The notes under the pieces were generated by a model that saw only the letters and a program-made list of their open reading frames with translations, was not told the origin of the DNA and searched no databases. From the NCBI RefSeq assembly GCF_947498825.1, contig NZ_CANMLV010000005.1, positions 124,001-188,000 on the forward strand: a stretch of 64,000 bases of DNA, written 5' to 3'. Origin of the DNA: an uncultured Cedecea sp. GTDB lineage: Bacteria; Pseudomonadota; Gammaproteobacteria; Enterobacterales; Enterobacteriaceae. The position numbers were made by a program, and so were the translations under genes. Each line of letters starts with the position of its first letter. Position 1 is the stretch's first letter. This document shows positions 11,694-19,790 of the stretch, one piece after another.

Positions 11694-13289
11694 ATGAGCA
11701 AACCACAAAAGCAAAAAATCACACTCTGGGAGTTTTTTCAGAGTTTGGGCAAGACATTTATGTTGCCTGTCGCCCTACTTTCGTTCTGCGGGATCATGTT
11801 GGGTATCGGCAGTTCACTCAGTAGCCGTGATGTCATCACACTGCTGCCTTTTCTTGAGCACCAGGCCTTCCAGTTAACCTTTATCTGGATGAGTAAAATC
11901 GGCTCGTTTGCCTTTAGCTTCTTACCAGTAATGTTTGCTATTGCTATCCCTCTCGGTTTAGCCCGCGAAAATAAGGGAGTTGCGGCATTTGCCGGTTTCG
12001 TTGGCTTCGCCGTATTTAACCTGGCGACCAATTTTTACCTTACAGTAAAAGGTATTTTACCGACCACCGACCCGGCTATCTTAAAAGCCCATAACATTCA
12101 AAATATCGTAGGAATTCAATCTATTGACTCAGGTATTTTGGGCGCGGTGATTGTCGGTATTATCGTTTATTTTCTGCATGAACGCTTTAATACCATTCGC
12201 TTACCCGATGCTTTAGCCTTCTTCGGCGGAACCCGATTTGTACCTATTGTTACTACTCTGGTATTGGGCTTAGTCGGGCTCGCGGTTCCGCTCGTCTGGC
12301 CATGGTTTGCGATGGGTATTTCTGGATTAGGTAACCTGATTAGCAGTGCCGGAGCCTTCGGCCCGATGATTTTTGGTACCGGTGAACGTCTGTTATTACC
12401 TTTCGGACTCCAGCATATTTTAGTTGCTCTGATTCGCTTTACCGAAGCAGGCGGCACCATGGAAGTCTGTGGCCAGCAAGTCAGCGGCGCATTAACCATT
12501 TTCCAGGCACAATTATCCTGTCCGACCACTCACGGCTTTTCTGAAAGTGCGACACAGTTCCTGTCACAAGGTAAAATGCCGGCATTTTTAGGCGGGTTAC
12601 CCGGGGCAGCACTGGCTATCTATCACTGTGCTCATCCAGGAAATCGTCATAAAATTAAAGGATTACTCATCTCTGGTGTTGTTGCCTGTGTTATTGGTGG
12701 AACCACAGAACCGATTGAGTTTCTGTTCTTATTTGTCGCGCCTTTCCTGTATCTGATCCACGCAGTATTGACTGGTTTAGGCTTTACCGTCATGGCGGTT
12801 ACTGGCGTAACCATCGGTAATACCGACGGTAACCTGATTGACTTTGTCGTTTTCGGTATTCTGCACGGCCTGGAAACAAAATGGTATATGGTGCCAATCG
12901 TCGCCTTTATCTGGTTTGTTTCTTATTACGCGATTTTCCGCTTTACCATCACCCGGTTTAATATCAAAACACCGGGCCGCGATACGGATGAAAAAACTTC
13001 GAGTAATGGCAAAACCACAGCACCTGTCACCAGCAAATCAGGCTATGACTCAGCCGCTATGTTGCAAGCATTAGGCGGTAAAGAAAATATTATTACGCTG
13101 GATAACTGTATTACGCGTCTGCGTATGTCGATTAAAGATATGAGCAAAGTTGATGATGCAGAATTAAAGTCATTAAGAGCCATTGGTGTTATTCGCCTGA
13201 ATGATAATAACCTGCAAGTGGTTATTGGTCCGCAGGTCCAGTCAGTCAAAGACGAATTAGAGCGACTAATGCAGACAACCGAAAATTAA
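11694..13289 (+). CDS. malX: PTS EIICB MalX
   Basis: Membrane phosphotransferase permease of 531 residues. N-terminal IIC membrane domain (LWEFFQSLGKTFMLPVALL; GGTTEPIEFLFLF) and C-terminal IIB domain with phosphocysteine C472 (LDNCITRLRM). The start ATG at 11694 lies after the two MalI operators. E. coli MalX is a maltose/glucose-type permease able to move glucose; its natural substrate is not certain. No IIA domain, so it would borrow EIIA-Glc. Upstream of malY with a hairpin between them. Confidence 0.94.
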   Translation: MSKPQKQKITLWEFFQSLGKTFMLPVALLSFCGIMLGIGSSLSSRDVITLLPFLEHQAFQLTFIWMSKIGSFAFSFLPVMFAIAIPLGLARENKGVAAFAGFVGFAVFNLATNFYLTVKGILPTTDPAILKAHNIQNIVGIQSIDSGILGAVIVGIIVYFLHERFNTIRLPDALAFFGGTRFVPIVTTLVLGLVGLAVPLVWPWFAMGISGLGNLISSAGAFGPMIFGTGERLLLPFGLQHILVALIRFTEAGGTMEVCGQQVSGALTIFQAQLSCPTTHGFSESATQFLSQGKMPAFLGGLPGAALAIYHCAHPGNRHKIKGLLISGVVACVIGGTTEPIEFLFLFVAPFLYLIHAVLTGLGFTVMAVTGVTIGNTDGNLIDFVVFGILHGLETKWYMVPIVAFIWFVSYYAIFRFTITRFNIKTPGRDTDEKTSSNGKTTAPVTSKSGYDSAAMLQALGGKENIITLDNCITRLRMSIKDMSKVDDAELKSLRAIGVIRLNDNNLQVVIGPQVQSVKDELERLMQTTEN

Positions 13290-13294
13290 CCCCT

Positions 13295-13322
13295 TACGGC
13301 ACTGATACTTATCAGTGCCGTA
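13295..13322 (+). terminator. Hairpin between malX and malY
   Basis: TACGGCACTGAT-ACTT-ATCAGTGCCGTA is a perfect 12-bp stem with a 4-base loop. No T-run follows, so it may stabilise the malX message end or lower malY expression rather than stop transcription. Confidence 0.7.
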
Positions 13323-13347
13323 TTGATTAGGATAATGGATAACATCA

Positions 13348-14529
13348 ATGAATAACGATAGTCCTTTCTCACAACCCGTTGATCGCCATAATACCTACTG
13401 TACTCAGTGGGATTTTGTTCAAGACCGATTTGGCGAGGCTGATTTACTGCCGTTTACTATCTCTGATATGGATTTCGCAACGGCACCACAAATTATTGAA
13501 GCAATGGTAAAACGCACCCAACATGGCGTGTTTGGTTATAGCCGCTGGCAGCATCGTGATTTCCTTTCCGCCATTCAGTGTTGGTTTAAAAAATCCTTTC
13601 ATCATGATATTCACACCGACCAGGTCGTATATGGCCCGTCGGTTATCTATATGGTGAGTCAGTTAATTTGTCAGTGGAGCAATGTCGGTGACGGCGTAGT
13701 GATCCACACCCCCGCCTATGATGCCTTTTTTAAGACTATCGAAGGTAATCAACGCAAAGTTCGCCCTTGCCCATTAACCCGTCAGAGAGGCCAATGGGTG
13801 TGTGATATGGGGCAACTGGAGAAAATATTATCAGAACCCCACACTCGGATATTATTACTCTGTAGCCCACACAACCCCACCGGAAAAGTATGGTCAGCAG
13901 AAGAACTGTCGGTCATGGCAGAGCTCTGCAAACGCCATAATGTACGGGTGATTAGCGATGAGATTCATATGGATCTTTGTTGGGGTGAAGCAAAACATAT
14001 TCCCTGGTCCGCGATAAGCACAGAACCCTGTGCCCTTTTTACCTCAGCCTCAAAATCCTTTAATATTCCTGCATTAACAGGTGCTTATGGCATTATTAAT
14101 GATAATGCGTCTCGCGAGGCCTATTTTAATCAATTAAAAGTGTGTGATGGTTTATCCTCCCCGGCTATTTTTGCAGTTATTGCACATATTGTGGCTTACA
14201 CCGAAACGGATGATTGGTTTGTATCGTTACGCGAGTATCTGCTTGCCAACTTAAATTATCTTCATCAGAGGCTGAATGCCGAGCTTCCGGAATTACACTG
14301 GCAGGTTCCTGAATCAACCTATCTGGCGTGGATCGATATCGCCCCACTGAATATTGATGATAAGGAACTACAGCAACGTTTAATTCATCAGGAAAAAGTC
14401 GCCATTATGCCGGGCGAGACTTACGGAGAGGAAGGTCGGGGATTTATTCGCTTTAATGTTGGCTGTTCACGTATAAAACTGGCCGATGGCCTGGACAGAT
14501 TTATTCGCGCGGTAAAATCGTTTAAATAA
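13348..14529 (+). CDS. malY: PLP-dependent beta-cystathionase / modulator MalY
   Basis: Cytoplasmic PLP-dependent aminotransferase-fold enzyme, 393 residues, with C-S lyase (beta-cystathionase) activity known for E. coli MalY, which also binds and represses the activator MalT. Seen here: substrate/PLP residues LCSPHNPTGKVW, DEIHMDLCW, and the Schiff-base lysine in SASKSFNIPALTG. The C-terminal STYLAWIDI and RFNVGCSR are typical. Second gene of the malXY operon. The surface patch used for MalT binding cannot be judged from sequence reading. Confidence 0.94.
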   Translation: MNNDSPFSQPVDRHNTYCTQWDFVQDRFGEADLLPFTISDMDFATAPQIIEAMVKRTQHGVFGYSRWQHRDFLSAIQCWFKKSFHHDIHTDQVVYGPSVIYMVSQLICQWSNVGDGVVIHTPAYDAFFKTIEGNQRKVRPCPLTRQRGQWVCDMGQLEKILSEPHTRILLLCSPHNPTGKVWSAEELSVMAELCKRHNVRVISDEIHMDLCWGEAKHIPWSAISTEPCALFTSASKSFNIPALTGAYGIINDNASREAYFNQLKVCDGLSSPAIFAVIAHIVAYTETDDWFVSLREYLLANLNYLHQRLNAELPELHWQVPESTYLAWIDIAPLNIDDKELQQRLIHQEKVAIMPGETYGEEGRGFIRFNVGCSRIKLADGLDRFIRAVKSFK

Positions 14530-14573
14530 GTGCGTCAGACAAGTTGCTCAGAGTCCCCTGTCATACTGAGCTT

Positions 14574-15389
14574 TCAACGGATGTTTTTTGGTAAACATCC
14601 GTAATGATTATGGAAACGAGCGGTAAAGCGCGAACCGGAAAGATAACCGCATTTGAGTGCTATCTCAGCGACCGGTAAACGAGTCGATTGCAGCAGCGAC
14701 AAAGCACAGGTCATGCGTACCTCTTCAACAATCTGCCGAAAATTTTGACCTTCATTTTGCAGCCGACGCCGTAGAGTCGAAGCCCCCAGAGATAGCTGGC
14801 TGGCCACGTCATCAACGCTCCACTGCGTAGCGGGTGCAAACAGAATCAGCTGTCTGACTTGCTCGGTGAGATTAAAGCGCGGTTCAATTAATAATGGCCC
14901 CGCCAGCCCCTCTTGATGTAGCACCAGCAATAAACCCATCACCAAATGTTCCTGTACACTCGCGGATAAATCGTTGCGTACCGCATTCAGTACCGCAGAC
15001 CAGAGATAAGACAGGTCGGAGCTAAAAGGCGCACAAAGCGATGTCAGTTGACCGGGAGTCACACTGCTCAGATATTGCTGCTTAAAACGGCTGAGCAGCT
15101 CAGGGGACAACAACAGCAAATCGGAATTAAAAGAACCGTTTTCGGGCTGATTAATAATTTCCAGCGCGGTATTGGCTGGAAGAATAATCAGTGATCGAGA
15201 TGTCGCGACTAAACGATTCTCATCCTGCACAATCACCTTGCTTCCCTGCGTGACATGGCAAAGTGCAGCGGAGAACAGTTTTACGCGGTGCAAATGATGC
15301 AGACGGCTGGAATGAACTTCCGTAGACGTCAGACGATTAAAGCGCACCTGCACCTTTGACACCGCATTAGTTTGCAATTTATCGTCCAA
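14574..15389 (-). CDS. ybcM: AraC-family regulator, YbcM-like
   Basis: 271-residue regulator with a C-terminal AraC/XylS DNA-binding domain: first helix-turn-helix around WSVDDVASQLSLGASTLRRRL, second around LPVAEIALKCGYLSGSRFTARFHNHYG. The N-terminal half has no recognised effector domain. The listed start is a TTG that overlaps the end of the ybcL-like gene by 11 bases; a GTG a few codons later is possible. The pairing with a YbcL-like gene immediately upstream matches ybcL-ybcM of the E. coli DLP12 prophage, but no phage genes are present here. Confidence 0.82.
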   Translation of the reverse strand: MDDKLQTNAVSKVQVRFNRLTSTEVHSSRLHHLHRVKLFSAALCHVTQGSKVIVQDENRLVATSRSLIILPANTALEIINQPENGSFNSDLLLLSPELLSRFKQQYLSSVTPGQLTSLCAPFSSDLSYLWSAVLNAVRNDLSASVQEHLVMGLLLVLHQEGLAGPLLIEPRFNLTEQVRQLILFAPATQWSVDDVASQLSLGASTLRRRLQNEGQNFRQIVEEVRMTCALSLLQSTRLPVAEIALKCGYLSGSRFTARFHNHYGCLPKNIR

Positions 15390-15936
15390 ATTTTACCGTC
15401 ATTTCAGCTTTCGCCAAGGCTGCATTATTTAGCATATACCCTACCATAGCACCGCTCGATTGGTTATCTAATGGTAAACTCTCGGTATTCAACGCCCAGA
15501 CAGTAAACTGATAACGGTGTGGTTTTGCTCCCGGTGGAGGACAAGCCCCACCAAATCCGGCATAACCGTAATCATTACGCCCTTGCACTGCCCCAGCCGG
15601 TAACTGTGGTTTTTCCCTGGCTCCGGCACCTGCTGGCAGACTGGTTGTATTTACAGGAAGATTCACCACGGTCCAGTGCCACCAGCCGCTACCGGTTGGC
15701 GCATCGGGATCGTAGGCGGTGACGGCAAAACTTTTGGTTCCTTCAGGCGCATTAGCCCATGCCAGTTGTGGTGAGATATTCTGCCCTGAACACCCAAAAT
15801 CGTTAAATACTTGCTGCTGCGATAACGGTTTATCACTGCTCATATCGGTACTGGTGATACTAAAATTGTTCGCTGCAAAGCTGCTAACGCTGAACCCCAA
15901 CAAAGCAGCAGCCGATACTGTAATTATATTTTTCAT
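15379..15936 (-). CDS. ybcL: Periplasmic PEBP-family protein YbcL-like
   Basis: Phosphatidylethanolamine-binding-protein family member, 185 residues from the ATG at 15936. A Sec signal peptide is visible (MKNIITVSAAALLGFSVSSFA, cleavage before ANNF). PEBP motifs: YDPDAPTGSGWWHW, GRNDYGYAGFGGACPP, HRYQFTVWALN. The family includes E. coli YbcL, one allele of which suppresses neutrophil migration in uropathogenic strains; that activity cannot be inferred here. In an apparent operon with the AraC-type gene downstream. Confidence 0.88.
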   Translation of the reverse strand: MKNIITVSAAALLGFSVSSFAANNFSITSTDMSSDKPLSQQQVFNDFGCSGQNISPQLAWANAPEGTKSFAVTAYDPDAPTGSGWWHWTVVNLPVNTTSLPAGAGAREKPQLPAGAVQGRNDYGYAGFGGACPPPGAKPHRYQFTVWALNTESLPLDNQSSGAMVGYMLNNAALAKAEMTVKFGR

Positions 15937-16062
15937 CTTCGGTTCCACGAGGTAAACAAGATCTTTAGCCTACCGAAGATGCCCGAGTAAAGTTGTGCAG
16001 AAAAGCTTTAATTTTATGCCATAACGCTCACTTTAACCTGCCAGCAATACGGTCAATAAAGC

Positions 16063-16740
16063 TCACTTTATTGCACTGCGCTTTTCTGCAAGTCCATAAC
16101 CGCTGGTTTTAATCTTTTCAATCACTCTCTGGATCTCTTCGTCAGCAAGAATCGGTGGCTCGCCCAGAGACAGCGCCTGTACATACATTCTGGAAATCGT
16201 TTCGACTTCGATAGCCAGCCATAATGCTTTTTCCTGGGTCGCGCCAATCGCTATCTGTCCATGCTGTCCTAGCAGGCATGCATCGCGGCCTTCTAACGCT
16301 TTAACCGCAACGTCAGATAACTCCTGAGAGCCAAAGGTGGCATAAGGTGAACAGCGGATAGAGCTTCCCCCGGCCACAGCAATCATATAGTGAAAAGCCG
16401 GGATCTCTTTATGGTGTATAGCGAGCGTTGTGGCATACATCGAGTGCGTATGAAGTACCACATTACGTTCTGGACGAGCCGCCAGAATATCACGGTGAAA
16501 ACGCCATTCTGATGAGGGAATATGCAGACCTTCCCAGCTTCCATCAAATCCCATTTCAACAATATCTTCCGGCTGCATTCGCTCATAGGGCATTGAGCTC
16601 GGTGTTATCAGAAATCCACTTTCTGTACGTACCGAGAGATTCCCTGATGTTCCCTGATTAATACCGACTTCATTCATTTTCAGACAGGTACGGACCATAG
16701 ATTCACGTATATCAAGATGTTTAATTACGTCAGTCGTCAT
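16063..16740 (-). CDS. Class II aldolase, L-fuculose-1-phosphate aldolase-like
   Basis: Zinc-dependent class II aldolase of 225 residues from the ATG at 16740 (MTTDVIKHLD). Zinc ligands H97 and H99 (HTH) and H160 (GQHG) are present. Glutamate E78 in IPSSEWRFH corresponds to the catalytic Glu73 of FucA; the related L-ribulose-5-phosphate 4-epimerases have Asp there. So aldol cleavage of a ketose-1-phosphate is more likely than epimerisation. Phosphate-binding region GNLSVR is conserved. Transcribed divergently from the first SorC-family regulator, with repeated operator-like motifs between. Substrate unknown; presumably part of the sugar cluster to its right. Confidence 0.87.
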   Translation of the reverse strand: MTTDVIKHLDIRESMVRTCLKMNEVGINQGTSGNLSVRTESGFLITPSSMPYERMQPEDIVEMGFDGSWEGLHIPSSEWRFHRDILAARPERNVVLHTHSMYATTLAIHHKEIPAFHYMIAVAGGSSIRCSPYATFGSQELSDVAVKALEGRDACLLGQHGQIAIGATQEKALWLAIEVETISRMYVQALSLGEPPILADEEIQRVIEKIKTSGYGLAEKRSAIK

Positions 16741-16786
16741 ACTGTGTGCTCCGGTAATAAAAATTTTTACGGTCTCGCTCGCGTGA

Positions 16787-16860
16787 GTGACATATGATAT
16801 TTCAAAAAAACCTTTGTCAAACAACAAGTGACATATGACCACATTAATGTGACATTTGTC
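16787..16860. promoter_or_regulatory. Repeated TGACATATGA/TGACATTTGTC motifs, probable SorC-type operators
   Basis: In 74 bases between the divergent aldolase and SorC genes: TGACATATGA at 16788-16797 and 16830-16839, TTTGTCA at 16813-16819, and TGACATTTGTC at 16850-16860. The TGACA and TGTCA half-sites form direct and inverted pairs. They are likely operators for the adjacent regulator, affecting both the aldolase and its own gene. Confidence 0.6.
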
Positions 16861-16934
16861 TCTTTCTGCTCAGTTTAAGGTGACGTGGATAGCGTGAAGC
16901 AGGCACAATTAAGTCAGTCTTAAAAAATAAACGG

Positions 16935-17930
16935 ATGACAATGATGGAATACCCGATTAATCAGCAGGTTCACGATAAGGTTGCCGACGTTCCCGTTGAA
17001 TTCGATGGTAATCCATTAATTTGGGCCGCCTGGCTTTACTATGAAGAAGGTATGACCCAGCAGGCCATTGCTGACCTGTTGCATGTATCACGAACCTCGG
17101 TAGTGAAAATGCTCCAGGCTGCGCGAGACGAGGGAATCGTCTCAATCAGTGTTGCCCCACAACATCTTGGTGCCGTTCGCGGCGCTCGTGAGCTCAAAGC
17201 ACGTTATCAGTTAGAAACCGTCATCGTCGTGCCCGATGATGGCGGAGTCGGTCAGGATTATGAACGCATCGGCCGCGCTGCGGGTCGCTATCTCGCCTCG
17301 GTTATCAAACCGGAAGATATTCTTGGTGTTTGCTGGGGCAAAACGGTTCTTGCCATGTCTGAAACGGTGCCGGAAATGACCCTCCCCAACCTGACTATCG
17401 TCCAGGCTGCGGGTAGTGCGATGGGTGCCTATGAATCATCCACTGAACGCTGTACTGCTAATATAGCCGTCAGATTACATGCTCGTAGTGTCAATCTTCA
17501 TGCCCCCGGCATTGTTTCCAGTTATGCATTAAAAGAAGCATTAATGGCAGAGAAAAGCATTAAAGAGAAGTTCTCCCTGCTGCACTCCTGCTCGAAAATT
17601 GTTTTCGGAATGGCTGATTTAGGCTCACAGAGTATGGCTTTTGCGAGTGGCTATTTAGAAAGAGAAGATGCTCAGCCTTATCTGCATAATGGGGCGATCG
17701 GCATGGCAGCAGGGCGATTTTTTGATGCGTCAGGTCAGGCAGTTCTGGGTGAGCTGGATAATAAAATGATAGGGATTACCCTTGAAAAATTAACCCAGAT
17801 ACCCGAGCGTATTTGTATTGCCGGCGGCAAAGATAAAGTCGCCGCCCTTCATGCCCTGTTATCAGGCGGAAATGCCACGGTATTGGTCACTGATGAGAGT
17901 ACGGCGTTAATGTTGCTCCAGCAGCCTTAA
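16935..17930 (+). CDS. SorC/DeoR-type sugar-binding transcriptional regulator 1
   Basis: 331 residues. N-terminal helix-turn-helix (EEGMTQQAIADLLHVSRTSVVKMLQAARDEGIV) and a C-terminal SorC sugar-phosphate-binding domain with the NagB-like fold (ILGVCWGKTVLAMSETVP; MNFRIC-like end RICIAGGKDKVAALHALLSGG). SorC proteins bind phosphorylated sugars as effectors. It is divergent from the aldolase gene and followed by a second SorC-family gene. Two paralogues side by side suggest two effectors or two operator sets in one pathway. Confidence 0.88.
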   Translation: MTMMEYPINQQVHDKVADVPVEFDGNPLIWAAWLYYEEGMTQQAIADLLHVSRTSVVKMLQAARDEGIVSISVAPQHLGAVRGARELKARYQLETVIVVPDDGGVGQDYERIGRAAGRYLASVIKPEDILGVCWGKTVLAMSETVPEMTLPNLTIVQAAGSAMGAYESSTERCTANIAVRLHARSVNLHAPGIVSSYALKEALMAEKSIKEKFSLLHSCSKIVFGMADLGSQSMAFASGYLEREDAQPYLHNGAIGMAAGRFFDASGQAVLGELDNKMIGITLEKLTQIPERICIAGGKDKVAALHALLSGGNATVLVTDESTALMLLQQP

Positions 17931-17972
17931 CGCAACATAAGTCGTTCCCATACTCTGAGATTACTTGTAAGA

Positions 17973-17987
17973 TTTGCTCATTTGATA
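17973..17987. promoter_or_regulatory. TTTGCTCATTTGATA motif upstream of SorC regulator 2
   Basis: The same sequence recurs at 19065-19080 and, inverted, at 19126-19142 and 19148-19161 before the isomerase gene. Its placement before regulator 2 and before the operon downstream suggests it is the operator of that regulator. Confidence 0.55.
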
Positions 17988-18031
17988 GAGCATCGTACTC
18001 ATATTACATGATAGCCTGGGAGTAAAACATT

Positions 18032-18970
18032 GTGACTAACCTGCCTCTTTCCACCATTCAAGCTATCACTGTAGCAAAGGCCTATTTTATTGAACGTAAA
18101 ACCAAAAGTCAGATTGCCGAAGAGATGGCTATCTCACGCTTTCGGGTTGCTCGTTTGATAGATGACGCCATCGAACGCGGATTGGTTAAGTTCGTTATCC
18201 AGGACCAGCAAGTTATTGATGTTGAACTGTCGCAGCAAATTAAGAAAAAATTTAATCTCGATGAGGCCGTCGTGCTGGCAGGGCCAGATCTTCCGTCAGG
18301 AGCGCTAACTGAACAACTGGGTAAGCTCGGGGCATCGGTTGTTGAAGAAATTCTTAAACCCGGAATGAGTGTTGGCATCGCATCTGGCCGGGTACTTTCC
18401 GCCGTGGCAGATGCCTTGAGTGTGCTACCGATGCTTGATGTGGTACAAGCCGCAGGTGCACAACCGGGGATGGAGTTCACACATAATTCGATTGAATTAG
18501 TCCATCGTATTGCGGCTATCGGTGGCGGAAAAGCCTACCCAATCTATGTTCCGATGTGGGTCGATAATCCGGAAACTGCACAAAATTTATTACTGGAACC
18601 GAGTATCGCTGCAGTACATAAAATGTATGACTCGCTGGATGTATTACTGACGGGAATAGGCTCCTGGTCGCCCGCGGAGTCCTGCATGTTCCATACCTTC
18701 CCTGCTGAGTGGAAAAAAGAGGTCTTACAGGCAGGCGTCTGTGCAGATATCTGCACCACGATAATTGACCATCAGGGTGTCGCCATTCCTTCTCCGTTAG
18801 ATAAAGTGGGTCTGTCTATGGTGGCAGAACAAGTCCGTAAAGTGCGGCAAGTGGTGGCGATTGCTGGTGGTTTGGAAAAACGTGAAGCCATTGCTGCGAC
18901 GCTAAAAGGCCAGTGGGTCACCACCCTTGTTACCGACGCCGGAGTCGCCCGTTATCTGTTAACCATCTAG
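18032..18970 (+). CDS. SorC-family transcriptional regulator 2
   Basis: 312 residues, starting with GTG at 18032 with GGGAG upstream. N-terminal helix-turn-helix (KSQIAEEMAISRFRVARLIDDAIERGLV) and the SorC effector domain (GMSVGIASGRVLSAVADAL; VVAIAGGLEKREAIAATLKG). Flanked by repeated GCTCATTTGAT-type motifs on both sides, so it probably controls itself and the transport/catabolic operon that follows. It is clearly a paralogue of, but not close to, regulator 1. Confidence 0.88.
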   Translation: MTNLPLSTIQAITVAKAYFIERKTKSQIAEEMAISRFRVARLIDDAIERGLVKFVIQDQQVIDVELSQQIKKKFNLDEAVVLAGPDLPSGALTEQLGKLGASVVEEILKPGMSVGIASGRVLSAVADALSVLPMLDVVQAAGAQPGMEFTHNSIELVHRIAAIGGGKAYPIYVPMWVDNPETAQNLLLEPSIAAVHKMYDSLDVLLTGIGSWSPAESCMFHTFPAEWKKEVLQAGVCADICTTIIDHQGVAIPSPLDKVGLSMVAEQVRKVRQVVAIAGGLEKREAIAATLKGQWVTTLVTDAGVARYLLTI

Positions 18971-19064
18971 AACCCAGCCCCCTTTAAACCTCCTTTTCAA
19001 TCCGATTTGATAATCTCATCACTGTATTCATGCAACGATAACTTATTGTTGCATGAAAAATGAT

Positions 19065-19161
19065 GCGCTCATTTGATAAGACCATGTGCACACTTGACGC
19101 CTGATATCACCAATGTATGTTAGGGATAATCAAATGAGCAAAGAGTGAAATCAAATGAGTA
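19065..19161. promoter_or_regulatory. Operator-like repeats before the SIS-FGGY-ABC operon
   Basis: GCGCTCATTTGATAAG (19065-19080), ATAATCAAATGAGCAAA (19126-19142, inverted copy) and AAATCAAATGAGTA (19148-19161, overlapping the isomerase start codon). The last two are direct repeats, and the pair with the first is inverted. A further perfect inverted repeat CATGCAAC...GTTGCATG lies at 19029-19054. The first repeated ATG at 19135 opens a four-codon frame MSKE-stop just before the gene starting MSKQ. Confidence 0.55.
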
Positions 19162-19790
19162 AGCAACTTGATGTCGCAGAAATAGCGCAAAGCGTTATAG
19201 AGAATGATCTCCAGGCAGTAAATGCTATCCGCTCCCTGTTTGAGCAACCGGTTTTCCATGATGTTGCGACAGCGATTGCCCGTTGCAAAGGCAAGGTGTT
19301 GGTTACCGGAAGTGGCACCAGCGGGGCTGTTGCTCATCGTTCCGCACACCTTTTTTCCGTCTGTGGCACACCCTCATTCTATCTTCCGCCAAGCGACGGG
19401 CTACACGGTGGTATGGGCGCCTTGACCTCGGAGGATCTTATCCTCGCTTTCTCAAAGGGCGGCAGTTCACAAGAGCTGAATGATTTTTGTCGCCTGAGCA
19501 AGAAATTATGTAAATCACTCATAGTCGTTACCGCCAACCCACACTCTGAGTTTGCACAACTGGCCGACTATGTGCTGACCATTCCTCTGGCGAAAAATTG
19601 CGATTTAGGCGGTGTTGTCGCCACGGGCTGTACCCTTTCCTTCTCTGCACTGACTGATGTATTGGTGGAAATCACCCGTCAAATGCGGGGTTATGAGTGG
19701 GAGTCATTCTTCTATACTCATCCAGCAGGCGCTGTCGGTAAGCATGCAGAAAATAGTTTAAAACAACTGCATAACTCAACGCAGGGGTAA
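19155..19790 (+). CDS. SIS-domain sugar-phosphate isomerase
   Basis: 211 residues with one SIS domain. GSGTSGAVAHRSAHLFSVCG (phosphosugar loop) and SKGGSSQEL are classic, and the C-terminal HPAGAVGKHA resembles HPGGALGRRL of D-arabinose-5-phosphate isomerases KdsD/GutQ, but there are no CBS domains, as in 6-phospho-3-hexuloisomerases. It probably interconverts an aldose phosphate and a ketose phosphate. First gene of the operon; its TAA overlaps the ATG of the kinase (TAATG). The substrate cannot be set from sequence. Confidence 0.85.
   Translation: MSKQLDVAEIAQSVIENDLQAVNAIRSLFEQPVFHDVATAIARCKGKVLVTGSGTSGAVAHRSAHLFSVCGTPSFYLPPSDGLHGGMGALTSEDLILAFSKGGSSQELNDFCRLSKKLCKSLIVVTANPHSEFAQLADYVLTIPLAKNCDLGGVVATGCTLSFSALTDVLVEITRQMRGYEWESFFYTHPAGAVGKHAENSLKQLHNSTQG

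Noticed and set aside
16063-16740. L-ribulose-5-phosphate 4-epimerase for the class II aldolase-fold gene
   Set aside because: The position corresponding to the epimerase aspartate is glutamate (E78 in SSEWRFH), as in fuculose aldolases.
19029-19054. CATGCAAC/GTTGCATG hairpin as terminator of SorC regulator 2
   Set aside because: Followed by A-run rather than T-run on the plus strand; could be an operator or a Rho-independent signal only in the unlikely reverse direction.
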